NCBI GenBank assembly: GCA_051881455.1
Contig: JBJEPX010000004.1
Location: 1-64,000, forward strand
Direction: 5' to 3'
DNA from: Fimenecus sp051881455
GTDB lineage: Bacteria; Bacillota; Clostridia; Oscillospirales; Acutalibacteraceae
DNA length: 64,000 nt
Below, piece after piece: positions 34,382-43,454 of the stretch. A program made the translations under genes and the position numbers. The notes below the pieces were generated by a model. The model saw only the letters and a program-made list of their open reading frames with translations. It made no database searches and was not told the origin of the DNA. Position 1 is the first letter of the stretch, and each line of letters starts with the position of its first letter.

Positions 34382-36823
34382 ATGGCACTTAAACACGCTG
34401 ACCTTATCGCACAGATGACGCTTGAAGAAAAAGCAAGTATGTGCGACGGTCTTGATTATTGGCACAGTCAGCCTATTGAGCGTTTGGGCATTAAATCAGT
34501 AAGTCTTAACGACGGCCCTCACGGAATACGCAAAAAGGGTGACCCGGATGCCGCAAAAAAAGGTGAAACAAGCCTTTTAAAGGGCGTTCCCGCAATCTGC
34601 TTCCCCACCGCATCGGCGACCGCATGCTCATGGGACCCCGACCTTATTGAAAAGATGGGCGAGGCTCTCGGCGACGAATGCTTAAAAGAGCAGGTTTCCG
34701 TTCTTTTGGGACCGGGTACAAACATCAAGCGTTCTCCCCTTTGCGGCAGAAACTTTGAATATTTTTCAGAGGACCCCCTGCTTGCAGGCGAAATGGCGGC
34801 TTCCTTTATAAACGGCGTTCAGAGCAAAGGCATAGGAACTTCTCTTAAACACTATGCGGCAAACAATCAGGAAACACGCAGAATGACTGTTAACTCAGTT
34901 GTTGACGAAAGAGCGCTTCGCGAGATTTATCTTGCCCCCTTTGAAACAGCAGTTAAAAAGGCACAGCCCTGGACTGTTATGTGCTCATATAACAGACTTA
35001 ACGGTACATATGCCGCTGAAAACAAATGGCTTCTTACAGATGTTCTTCGCGGCGACTTCGGATACAAGGGACTTGTGGTAACTGACTGGGGCGCAGAAAA
35101 TCAGCGCGTTCCCGGACTTCTTGCAGGTCAGGAGCTTGAAATGCCCACATCCAGCGGTGAGGGCGCAAGACTTATCGCAGAGGCTGTTAAGAACGGTACA
35201 GTTGATGAATCCGTGCTTGATGAAGCTGTTGACAAACTCATTGATATGGTTAAAAAGGCTGAAAAAGTGCTTGGTGATTATACATATGACGCTGACGCAC
35301 ATCATCAGCTTGCAAGAGAGATTGCATCACAGTGTATGGTGCTTATGAAGAACGACGGCGGTCTGCTTCCTCTTAAAAAGGACGCAAAAATCGCTGTTAT
35401 CGGCGAAATGGCAATGAAGCCCCGCTATCAGGGCGCAGGCTCATCGCTTATCAACCCCATTAAACTCGATTCAGCCTATGATACAATGACACAGATGGGC
35501 ATTAAGTTTGACTATGCTCAGGGCTACGCTACCTCCAAAAAAAGCAGAAAGAGCGATGATGAATACATTGCCGACGCAGTTGCAAAGGCGAAGAATACAG
35601 ATGCTGCAGTTTTGTTCATCGGTCTTACGGACGAATTCGAAACAGAAGGCAACGACCGCAAGCATCTGGGTATTCCTCCTCTTCACAACCGCCTTGTCAA
35701 TGAGGTTCTTAAAGTTAACAAGAATGTTGTTGTTGTTCTTTCAGGCGGTGCTTCCATTGAAATGCCTTGGGCTGACGAAGTTCCCGCAATTCTCAATGCG
35801 TTCCTTACAGGTCAGGCATCGGGCAGTGCAGTATGCGATATTCTTTTCGGCGATGTTAACCCCAGCGGTAAGCTCTCCGAAACATATCCCGTAATGCTTT
35901 CCGATAATTCAAGTGTCAACTACTTCCCCGGCACTCCCGTATCGGTTGAATACAGAGAGAGCGTTTATGTGGGATACAGATATTACGACACGGCAGGAAA
36001 AGCTGTCCGTTTCCCATTCGGTCACGGACTTTCATACACAACCTTTGAATACAGCGACTTGAAATTAAGCGCTGACAAAATTCAGGATACAGATACTCTC
36101 AAAGTAACCTTTAAAATTAAGAATACGGGCGACCGTGACGGTGCAGAGGTTACACAGCTTTATGTAAGCGATGTTGAAAGCACGATTTTCAGACCCGTTA
36201 AGGAGCTCAAAGGCTTTAAAAAGGTGTTCTTGAAGGCCGGCGAGGAAAAGACCGTTGAAATTGAGCTTTCAAAGCGTGCCTTTGCTTACTACAATGTAAA
36301 GCTTCAGGATTGGCATGTTGAAAGCGGCGAATTCAAAATCCTTGTGGGAGCATCAAGCCGTGATATTAAGCTTGAAGCATCCGTTCAGGTTGAATCCACC
36401 GTTGAAGCCGAAATCCCCGATTACAGGGAGAGCGCTCCCTCATACTACGGCGCTGACATTATGCATGTGGGCGACGGCGAGTTTACGGCTGTTCTCGGTC
36501 ATGAAATTCCGCCTTCACAGAGAGATAAGTCACAGCCCCTTACAGTACTCAACACCCTTGAAGACGCCGCTGACGGCAAATGGGGCGGCAGACTTAACAG
36601 AATGCTCAAAAAGTTCCTCGGCACGGAAACAATGGCAGGTGCCGTTGCTTTGCAGACTCCCATTAAGAACTTTATTTCAATGAGTTTCGGCCTTTTCAGC
36701 CCGAAAATGGCGGAGGGACTTCTCATTATTCTCAATGAGGACAAAATGTGCAAGGGCTTGGGCATAATATTTAAAGGCGTTCCCAATCTTATCAAGAACA
36801 TCGGCAAGCTTAAATCAATTTAA
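34382..36823 (+). CDS. Glycoside hydrolase family 3 (beta-glucosidase-like)
   Basis: The 813-residue enzyme has the GH3 (alpha/beta)8 barrel with nucleophile Asp in YKGLVVTDWGAEN. The alpha/beta sandwich begins near residue 310 (MVLMKNDGGLLPLKK), and the fibronectin-III-like domain runs from ~580 to 690 (VTQLYVSDVES, LKGFKKVFLKAGEEKTVEI). An extra ~115-residue C-terminal tail of unknown function ends in hydrophobic helices (NFISMSFGLFSPKMAEGLLI). There is no signal peptide, so it should act in the cytosol on imported beta-glucosides or related substrates. GAGGAGGAAAACAA before the ATG is a strong ribosome-binding site. It has its own promoter and terminator. Confidence 0.95.
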   Translation: MALKHADLIAQMTLEEKASMCDGLDYWHSQPIERLGIKSVSLNDGPHGIRKKGDPDAAKKGETSLLKGVPAICFPTASATACSWDPDLIEKMGEALGDECLKEQVSVLLGPGTNIKRSPLCGRNFEYFSEDPLLAGEMAASFINGVQSKGIGTSLKHYAANNQETRRMTVNSVVDERALREIYLAPFETAVKKAQPWTVMCSYNRLNGTYAAENKWLLTDVLRGDFGYKGLVVTDWGAENQRVPGLLAGQELEMPTSSGEGARLIAEAVKNGTVDESVLDEAVDKLIDMVKKAEKVLGDYTYDADAHHQLAREIASQCMVLMKNDGGLLPLKKDAKIAVIGEMAMKPRYQGAGSSLINPIKLDSAYDTMTQMGIKFDYAQGYATSKKSRKSDDEYIADAVAKAKNTDAAVLFIGLTDEFETEGNDRKHLGIPPLHNRLVNEVLKVNKNVVVVLSGGASIEMPWADEVPAILNAFLTGQASGSAVCDILFGDVNPSGKLSETYPVMLSDNSSVNYFPGTPVSVEYRESVYVGYRYYDTAGKAVRFPFGHGLSYTTFEYSDLKLSADKIQDTDTLKVTFKIKNTGDRDGAEVTQLYVSDVESTIFRPVKELKGFKKVFLKAGEEKTVEIELSKRAFAYYNVKLQDWHVESGEFKILVGASSRDIKLEASVQVESTVEAEIPDYRESAPSYYGADIMHVGDGEFTAVLGHEIPPSQRDKSQPLTVLNTLEDAADGKWGGRLNRMLKKFLGTETMAGAVALQTPIKNFISMSFGLFSPKMAEGLLIILNEDKMCKGLGIIFKGVPNLIKNIGKLKSI

Positions 36824-36850
36824 CGGCAGATGTTTTAAAAGCATAATTTT

Positions 36851-36882
36851 ATCCCCCTCGCAAATTGCGAGGGGGATATTTT
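36851..36882 (+). terminator. Terminator after the GH3 gene
   Basis: ATCCCCCTCGC and GCGAGGGGGAT pair around AAATT, followed by a T-run. Confidence 0.85.
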
Positions 36883-36903
36883 TCTGGCATAGCCGCCGTA
36901 GAT

Positions 36904-37125
36904 GTCTTGTCTCCCCTGAAAGGGGAGATGTCACGAAGTGACAGAGGGGTTATTTTACGGGCGATTCGTGAATCACCCATACTTTTCCTCCCTCTGACGA
37001 GGGAGGTGGATTTTGCGTAGCAAAAGACGGAGGGAGAGATAATATTTGCAAAAAACAAATAGTTTGTCTCTCCCCCAGTCGTGGCGGTGCCACGCCGGCC
37101 CCCTCGTCAGAGGGGGCAATAACAG
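36904..37125. repeat. Dispersed palindromic repeat, copy 3, and neighbouring hairpins
   Basis: 36904-36978 is the inverted copy of 4997-5070 (hairpins around CTCCCCTGAAAGGGGAG, TGTCACGAAGTGACA and GCGATTCGTGAATC). From 36990 a second set follows: CCTCCCTCTGACGAGGGAGG, the short inverted repeat TTTTGCGTAGCAAAA, CGTGGCGGTGCCACG and CCCCCTCGTCAGAGGGGG. There is no coding frame. This fills the 330 bases between GH3 and the permease gene. Confidence 0.75.
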
Positions 37126-37153
37126 TTTTTCACAATTGGTTTCTATGTGACTA

Positions 37154-39601
37154 TTACTGCAAAACGCCCACATGTGCCTGCGGCAGGTAATACGCCATCA
37201 TTATACCGTTCTCATAAATTACATAGACAAATCTTCCGTTGTCTTGGTAATAAGAGTAGAAAGGCACGCAGCTATTGAGCACCTGCTGTGATTTTGCCAA
37301 ATCAAGCTTTTTGAGAGGATGCTCCGCCTCGTTATACACCTTCAAAAGCATATCGTATGACGAGCAATCGTCATTTATAAACATACCTGTTTGGGAAAGA
37401 GAACCCAAAGCAATACTTCCGTCACAACTGAAGATTTTTGTTCTAACAACATACATACGGTTTTCCCAATCGCCGTATCCGCGATAATTGTTTTGGTTCT
37501 TCTCCGCAAAGCTATACACGGCCCCAGAAGTTGAAATGGGACTGTCGGTATAAAGGATTTCCTTGATTTCGCCATCGAAAGCCGGCTCCGGCTCATATCC
37601 GTTTTCGTTAAGATATTTGAGAGTTTCGGTCATCTGCGGATAAACGGGAATATCTATCTGCACCGTTGAACCGTATATATCCGGCTCTTGCTCTACCGAA
37701 CCATCATAATAATAGTAGTCGTCATTCCGGATTTTATCGGAAGTTAACATAGGATAACCGTTTACATATCTTGTAAGCACTCCCAAGGGGCGGCTACCGT
37801 TTTTAAAGAGCTCTTCATATGTCATTTTTGACAAATCGTTATAAAGGCACTTATAAAACTCTTTATCCGCCGCTATTTCCTCACCGGGGAACTCGCCGGC
37901 CTGTGCTGCCAGCAAAACAGAGCTGTCAACATAATGCCATCCTGATGTTGTAAGCTTTCCTTCATAACCTCTGTACATCGGTCCCTCGGCGTAATCGTAC
38001 ATACCGTTTTCCGTCGTGTCAACAGCAACAGGCTCTTTGAGGAGCATTGTTTCCAGAACCTTGTCAAAATATGATGAGTTGTAAATCGTTTTTTGATATT
38101 CGGCAAAAACTTCATCGGTATAAATCGGGAACATTCTTACCTTCTTGCTTCCGTCCTTATACTCAAAAATAATGTGGACAACGTCTATGATATCCGATTT
38201 TCCGCTGTCTTTTTTAAGCTTCTCAAAAATTTCTATTGCCGTATCAATATCCTTTTTGTCACTGCCTTCAACCAAGCTTTCATAATCATAGTTAGAGGCA
38301 TTATACCAAAGCGCAGGATGACCTGTAACATCTATTGAAACGTTCTTAATTTCTTCCGCTTTCGGTGCTTTATTATAAAGGCCGAAAACCTGAGTGTTTA
38401 CTGCCGTTAAGGTTATAATTGTCAAAACAGCAAGAACAGCATAAGTGGTCAGTGATTTTAATGTCTGTTTGAAATTGCGGGTGAGTATAAGCTGGATAAT
38501 AAAATGAACTACCAGCGTTGCACCTATAAGTATGGCAATTTCCTGTACAAAGCCAAATTCATCACAAATGATGGAATATACGCCGTATGTTGTAACAAGG
38601 AATACAAAAATTGCAAATACAACTCTTGAAAATGCGAATTTACCAAAGGACTTTGCATTTTCCGCTTTACGCTTTTTCATTAAGTATGCGCCCAAAGCGA
38701 TAAGCAATACGGAAATTCCCAGCCAAATGAGTACGGGAAGAATAAAGCCCATATCCACTTTAAGATTTTCGGGTATTTTGAAATCCTTACCTGTGCTTTC
38801 AAGCAAAGATGCCAAATCCCTTGGGCTCGATACATCGTCATAAAAGTAATAGTCGGTTCTCTGCAATTTGTCGCCGCCCAGGTTAGCGCCGAAAGTCCAG
38901 GGAGAAAAGAGTTTTTGCCACTGATTGTTTTTGATACCGTTTGCATGGGGAACATATCCTTTGAGGAACAATTCGCAGAAAACATTCACGATATCGACTA
39001 TGAGTACGCCTATTGCCGAAAAAGCAATGCTTCCTGCGCCCGCTTCAAAAACATTTCCCGAAACAGTTGACATCATAGTACCTATTGCCAAGCCTGAAAG
39101 GCCGCTGACAAAAAGCAGGGATACAAGGTAAAGATAAACCTGTGTTAAATGTGTGGAAATTCCGAAATAACCTATGTTGATAAAATATGTTATTGAAAGA
39201 GGAATTAAAACAGCAAGGAAGAGCATGAGCGAGCCTGCCGCAATTCTGTTGAAATAGAGGGACATTCTTGAAATGCCCATGCTGAAAAACACATTTGTCT
39301 GATTTTTGCGCATCATAAATGAGAACATACGGATAGCTGTTATCATTCCGCACAGTACCATTCCGATAGGCAAAAATGTGAAATCTAAAACATAGCTTGC
39401 TTCTCGGGTTAAGAAAAGCGAAATCTCATTATGCACCTTGCTCATGACAAACTGTTCGGAGGTAACATATTTGATGACAGGATATGTTAAGATAAAGAAA
39501 AGTACAATCAGCGCAATCGCAGGATAAATCCAGCCAGTCCCTAAGCTTCTTAAAAAGTCCTTTGTGCGGACATTATTTTTCAAAGATTTTTGTGATGTCA
39601 T
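37154..39601 (-). CDS. Large ABC-2-like permease with long soluble domain
   Basis: The 815-residue protein has hydrophobic segments between residues ~20 and 420 (about nine). A ~400-residue region without membrane helices follows, presumably extracytoplasmic or peripheral. It pairs with the ATPase encoded immediately upstream (29-bp overlap) and with a GntR regulator, as in the Bacillus ytr-type cell-envelope stress transporters, but the permease is much larger. The soluble part may be a DUF6449-like domain; that assignment is from memory and uncertain. ATG 39601 follows GGAGGAG with good spacing. The transported substrate is unknown. Confidence 0.7.
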   Translation of the reverse strand: MTSQKSLKNNVRTKDFLRSLGTGWIYPAIALIVLFFILTYPVIKYVTSEQFVMSKVHNEISLFLTREASYVLDFTFLPIGMVLCGMITAIRMFSFMMRKNQTNVFFSMGISRMSLYFNRIAAGSLMLFLAVLIPLSITYFINIGYFGISTHLTQVYLYLVSLLFVSGLSGLAIGTMMSTVSGNVFEAGAGSIAFSAIGVLIVDIVNVFCELFLKGYVPHANGIKNNQWQKLFSPWTFGANLGGDKLQRTDYYFYDDVSSPRDLASLLESTGKDFKIPENLKVDMGFILPVLIWLGISVLLIALGAYLMKKRKAENAKSFGKFAFSRVVFAIFVFLVTTYGVYSIICDEFGFVQEIAILIGATLVVHFIIQLILTRNFKQTLKSLTTYAVLAVLTIITLTAVNTQVFGLYNKAPKAEEIKNVSIDVTGHPALWYNASNYDYESLVEGSDKKDIDTAIEIFEKLKKDSGKSDIIDVVHIIFEYKDGSKKVRMFPIYTDEVFAEYQKTIYNSSYFDKVLETMLLKEPVAVDTTENGMYDYAEGPMYRGYEGKLTTSGWHYVDSSVLLAAQAGEFPGEEIAADKEFYKCLYNDLSKMTYEELFKNGSRPLGVLTRYVNGYPMLTSDKIRNDDYYYYDGSVEQEPDIYGSTVQIDIPVYPQMTETLKYLNENGYEPEPAFDGEIKEILYTDSPISTSGAVYSFAEKNQNNYRGYGDWENRMYVVRTKIFSCDGSIALGSLSQTGMFINDDCSSYDMLLKVYNEAEHPLKKLDLAKSQQVLNSCVPFYSYYQDNGRFVYVIYENGIMMAYYLPQAHVGVLQ

Positions 39602-40475
39602 ACTTTTTCTCCTCCATTTCATTTAAGAATACCTCTTCCATTGTAAGCTTATATTCATCAATAGCCATGGGAAGAAGTGCGTTGAGCTTTTCCTTTTGCT
39701 CCCGGGATTTCTTATCAAATATAACCGTTGCGATTTTGCCGTCGATTTCAAGGGATTTATACTGAATATCTTTAAAATCCTCCTCGGTAATATCACGGTT
39801 AAATATAAGCCTGAATTTGCTGTAATTGCTTGAAATATCATAAACGGAGCAGTCCATTGTAAGGTGTTTGCCGTTTATGAGCCCCACATTGTCGCACAAA
39901 TCGGAAAGCTCGGGCAGGTTGTGGGAAGAAATTATCAGGGAACATTCACTTTCCGCCACATACTCAACAAAAAGCTTTTTTGTGGTTTCCTTTTTCTGGG
40001 GATCAAGTCCGTCAAAGGTCTCGTCAAGAAGCATAAAACGGGGACGGGAAGCAAGGGCCAAAATTATCTCGGCTTGCCTTTGCATACCCTTTGAAAAGCC
40101 TCTTATTTTCTTTTTGGGGTCAAGCCCAAAAACTTCAATCAGATTATCAAGAGTTTTAAAGCTGAAATTGGGATAATAGTCCGCATAAAATTTCGCCATA
40201 CTCTTAATTGACGAATTCATGGGGAAATACAAATCGTCGGGAATGTAAAACATACTTTTTCTTATAACGGGATTATCAAAGGTATTTTGATTATCCATTG
40301 TAACACAGCCGCCCTCGGGCTTATAAATGCCCGCCGCTGTTTTCAAAAGCGTTGTTTTACCGGCACCGTTGTATCCGATAAGCCCGTAGATTGATGAAGG
40401 CTCCACCTTAAAGGAAATGTCCTCTACGGCGGTGAAACTGCCGAATTTTTTTGTAACATTTTTAAACTCAATCAT
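39573..40475 (-). CDS. ABC transporter ATP-binding protein (YtrB-like)
   Basis: The 300-residue protein has Walker A GYNGAGKTT, a signature region GFSKGMQRQAEIILALASRP, Walker B RFMLLDETFDGLDP and the switch His in SLIISSHN. The C-terminal ~90 residues are the extension usual for this subfamily. MIEFKNV at 40475 is the preferred start, 9 nt after AAAGGAG; two ATGs upstream lie in or before the ribosome-binding site. It overlaps the GntR stop by 8 bp and the permease start by 29 bp. Confidence 0.92.
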   Translation of the reverse strand: MIEFKNVTKKFGSFTAVEDISFKVEPSSIYGLIGYNGAGKTTLLKTAAGIYKPEGGCVTMDNQNTFDNPVIRKSMFYIPDDLYFPMNSSIKSMAKFYADYYPNFSFKTLDNLIEVFGLDPKKKIRGFSKGMQRQAEIILALASRPRFMLLDETFDGLDPQKKETTKKLFVEYVAESECSLIISSHNLPELSDLCDNVGLINGKHLTMDCSVYDISSNYSKFRLIFNRDITEEDFKDIQYKSLEIDGKIATVIFDKKSREQKEKLNALLPMAIDEYKLTMEEVFLNEMEEKKYDITKIFEK

Positions 40476-40848
40476 TGCTTTCATCTCCTTTGAAAAGTTC
40501 ATTGATGATTGTCAAGAGCTGTTCCCGGTCGGCTCCCATAGTCTTTGCGTTAATCGCCGCCGTTTTAACATCATTTAACGCCTGTTGAAGATACATACTG
40601 TTTTTCTGCGCTTCCGCATTTATGAAAATGCCCTTACCCGCAACCGAATAAGTTATGCCCTGCGCCTCCAACTCCGAAAACGCCCGTTTTACGGTGTTGA
40701 TATTAAGACCGAGCTGTGCAGACATCTGCCTGAGTGACGGAAGCTGTTCATCAGCTTTTAAAACTCCCCTGCTTATATCAAGAACAATCTGTTCTTTTAT
40801 CTGCTCATAAATTGGTGTTCGGCTATGGTAATCAATAAATATATTCAA
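40468..40848 (-). CDS. GntR family regulator, YtrA type
   Basis: The 126-residue protein has the short YtrA layout: an N-terminal winged helix (TPIYEQIKEQIVLDI, PSLRQMSAQLGLNINTVKRAF, GITYSVAGKGIFI) and only ~50 residues after it. Three starts compete. AGGAGGTGATG places a GTG and an ATG too close to the Shine-Dalgarno core, whereas TTG 40848 is 8 nt away and gives NIFIDYHSRTPIYEQ, where the family begins. It is the first gene of the GntR-ATPase-permease operon and probably represses it. Confidence 0.85.
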   Translation of the reverse strand: MNIFIDYHSRTPIYEQIKEQIVLDISRGVLKADEQLPSLRQMSAQLGLNINTVKRAFSELEAQGITYSVAGKGIFINAEAQKNSMYLQQALNDVKTAAINAKTMGADREQLLTIINELFKGDESND

Positions 40849-40877
40849 CGGCATCACCTCCTGCTTACTGTGCTATT

Positions 40878-40911
40878 TGTAATATCACAGTTGTTACACC
40901 TTGATATTACA
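40878..40911. promoter_or_regulatory. Putative GntR operator: perfect 10-bp inverted repeat
   Basis: TGTAATATCA (40878-40887) and TGATATTACA (40902-40911) are perfect inverted repeats with a 14-nt spacer, 30 nt upstream of the GntR start. Position and symmetry suit autoregulation by a YtrA-type dimer. Confidence 0.65.
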
Positions 40912-40969
40912 TCAGCATTTTCGTTTTGTCAACACAATTTTCTTCTTTTTAACATATTTTAAACAAATC

Positions 40970-41017
40970 TTAAAAAAACAAAACCCCGCGAGGACTTAAT
41001 ATCCCGCGGAGTTCTTT
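40970..41017 (-). terminator. Terminator after the GH51 gene
   Basis: On the minus strand CTCCGCG pairs with CGCGGGG around GGATATTAAGTCCT, whose ends also pair, followed by TTTTGTTTTTTT. Confidence 0.8.
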
Positions 41018-41029
41018 GTATCTTTAAAA

Positions 41030-43288
41030 TTATTTATTTTTTCGCTTTCTCTTATGATAATTCATATATTTTAATGCGAAAACCGTTGCGGCAGTGCAAG
41101 CAACAATAAGCCCTAAAACGCACGGAACCGCAACCTCAATTACGGGATGAATATACGGCATTATAATGCCGAAATCGGGAAGAGTGTAAAGCCCGGAGCC
41201 GTCATTGTCACCGTAAGGAATTCGTATAACGCTTGCGGAAAGTCCGCCCATCTCATATTTTACGGAATTATTTTTAATGCTTAAAGCTTTTTGAGCAGGC
41301 GCTACCTTCATTCTCTCGCCCGCCTCGTTGCAGGCGGCCTTAAAGGTTTCGGACATATACTGAACAGTAGGATTTTTGGCATTTTCAAAGCCTTCAAGAT
41401 TTATATCTACCGTATGATTTTTGCCCGAGCTGTTTACAAGCTTAACATATATAACCTCTTCGTCCTTATCCACGGTTACGGAGCTGTAAATACCCTCCTC
41501 GGTTTTATCAAAATCCGTTATAACGTAATGAGTACCGTAATTGTTTGCAAAAAGCATCTGTACAAAGTAATCAGGAGTATATACCACCTGCCGCGAATCA
41601 AACCAAATAAGATTAACATCCCAACACTGGGCATTAACCTTTGCAAAGGTTGGAGCATATGAAATCATCTTTACCACATCGCCGTTGCGCTCAATGCCTG
41701 TAAGATAAGCCGCGCTTTCAACAGCCGCCCAAATATTGTTTTTTGTCATAAGCGTACCCACGCCGTCGCTCTTGGGTGCAAATTCGCCTACAAAAACCTT
41801 GGCTCCGCTGCGCTCATAGCTATCGTAACGGTGCGTATTCTTAAATAGATAACTGCCGATTGTGTAATAATGCTCGTCAACAATTGTATCACGGTATTTA
41901 CTGTTTGCCGTTATCCAAGCGTTGTTGAAATCCTCGCCTTCAAGCCACGCTCCCGATGTTGTTACAACGGTAATATCGGGATATTTTTCTTTAACCTCAT
42001 TATAAAGCGCGTCAAAATTACGCCAATATACCTCGCCCCAGTTTTCATTGCCGAGAGCAATATACTTCATATTAAAGGGCTCCGGGTGACCGTTTTCCGC
42101 TCTTTTTGTTCCCCACTCTGTGGAAGCATCTCCGTTGGCATACTCGATAAGGTCAAGTATATCCTTTACATACTGCTCCCATTCCGCTGTTCCGGGAGTG
42201 AGGGCAATAGTTTTTAAGTATTCCTGCCAATCGGTTTCGGTAACAGCACCGTTTTTATACTTCTCCCACATTCCGCCGTATCCGTTGCGTCCCTGACAGG
42301 TAAGCCCCACATTGAGAACAGGTATTGGCTCTGCACCCAAATCGTCGCAAAGAGTAAAGTACTCGTGATAACCCATTGAGTTTGTATTTATATATCTTCT
42401 GCCGTTGTTGTCATCACGCCACAGGTTATAAGTCTGCTCTCTTTCTTCAAGAGGACCGATTGTATTTTTCCAACTGTAAAGGTTTTCCAAAGATTCGCCC
42501 TCGGCAAGACAGCCGCCGGGGAAACGGATAAACGCGGGGGAAAGCTGTTTTAACGCTTCGTACAAATCCGAACGCAAACTTACATATTTCCACTGCTCCG
42601 AGTCATAACCATAGCTGCTTACAGGCACGAGAGAGACAAAATCCATAAAAAAGGTTCCGCTGCCCTCCGCGGCAAGAAGAAACGCGCCGTCCGCCGTTGT
42701 GTCCGCCGTGAGAACCAAATCAATTTTTGTCCATTCATTGCAATTCTCTATATCAAACCGATATTTCTGACTGTTTCCTCTCGCGTCAAGAGACGCGACG
42801 ATTGCTCCGTCAAAATCAACATTTTTAAAATATGCCGAAAAGCTATATTCCTCGCCTCTTTTAAATCCCATATCGGGAGTAGATGCTTTTTTCTCATTGT
42901 AATTGTATGTTTTGTAATCGTAAAGTTCGGGATAACCGATATTCTGAATTGTTGCGTTGCCGTTAACGGAAACGGAAAGATACTGCCCGTTTTTACTGTT
43001 AATCCCGCCATCCTCGGAAACAAAATAATTTTCCGCATCAATATTCCAAGCGTAAAGGCTGTCAAAGGGATACTCAAAGGAATTGTTGTTTATAAGATTT
43101 GACACAAGTCCGCCGTCACAGGCGTAGCTTATGTCCTCAATAAACAGTCCGTAAAGGCTGTCGCTTATTTCATAGGCAATATTATCTGAGGAGACATTAA
43201 GCGCCGTGCCGGTCTTTCCCGAGGATACTGCCCCCGTAAAAGAAAAAGCTATAACCGACGCCAGTAATAATGCAATTATTTTTTTCAT
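41030..43288 (-). CDS. Secreted, membrane-anchored alpha-L-arabinofuranosidase (GH51)
   Basis: The 752-residue protein starts with a signal peptide (MKKIIALLLASVIAFSFTGA). An N-terminal domain of ~200 residues (CBM4-like) precedes the GH51 barrel. FIRFPGGCLAEG marks the barrel start, the acid/base Glu is in IALGNENWGE and the nucleophile Glu is probably in KVFVGEFAPKS. The C-terminal beta domain is followed by a hydrophobic helix (VAVPCVLGLIVACTAATVFA) and a basic tail (HKRKRKNK), so it should be displayed outside and tethered to the membrane. It removes arabinose from arabinan or arabinoxylan. ATG 43288 follows AAGGAG. It is transcribed alone. Confidence 0.92.
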   Translation of the reverse strand: MKKIIALLLASVIAFSFTGAVSSGKTGTALNVSSDNIAYEISDSLYGLFIEDISYACDGGLVSNLINNNSFEYPFDSLYAWNIDAENYFVSEDGGINSKNGQYLSVSVNGNATIQNIGYPELYDYKTYNYNEKKASTPDMGFKRGEEYSFSAYFKNVDFDGAIVASLDARGNSQKYRFDIENCNEWTKIDLVLTADTTADGAFLLAAEGSGTFFMDFVSLVPVSSYGYDSEQWKYVSLRSDLYEALKQLSPAFIRFPGGCLAEGESLENLYSWKNTIGPLEEREQTYNLWRDDNNGRRYINTNSMGYHEYFTLCDDLGAEPIPVLNVGLTCQGRNGYGGMWEKYKNGAVTETDWQEYLKTIALTPGTAEWEQYVKDILDLIEYANGDASTEWGTKRAENGHPEPFNMKYIALGNENWGEVYWRNFDALYNEVKEKYPDITVVTTSGAWLEGEDFNNAWITANSKYRDTIVDEHYYTIGSYLFKNTHRYDSYERSGAKVFVGEFAPKSDGVGTLMTKNNIWAAVESAAYLTGIERNGDVVKMISYAPTFAKVNAQCWDVNLIWFDSRQVVYTPDYFVQMLFANNYGTHYVITDFDKTEEGIYSSVTVDKDEEVIYVKLVNSSGKNHTVDINLEGFENAKNPTVQYMSETFKAACNEAGERMKVAPAQKALSIKNNSVKYEMGGLSASVIRIPYGDNDGSGLYTLPDFGIIMPYIHPVIEVAVPCVLGLIVACTAATVFALKYMNYHKRKRKNK

Positions 43289-43383
43289 TTTTACCGTCTC
43301 CTTACACAACAATATACATTTAATATTTTAACAATAAAAACTTAATATGTCGAGTGTTTTTTTACAAATTTTGATATATTAGA

Positions 43384-43412
43384 TTGATTTTTTTATGAAT
43401 TAAATATATAAT
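43384..43412 (+). promoter_or_regulatory. Promoter of the first GH38 gene
   Basis: TTGATT (43384-43389) and TATAAT (43407-43412) are 17 nt apart, 42 nt before the start codon. Confidence 0.65.
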
Positions 43413-43454
43413 TTTTGTGTATACCAAACTCTATTACTATCGAAAGGGATTTTT

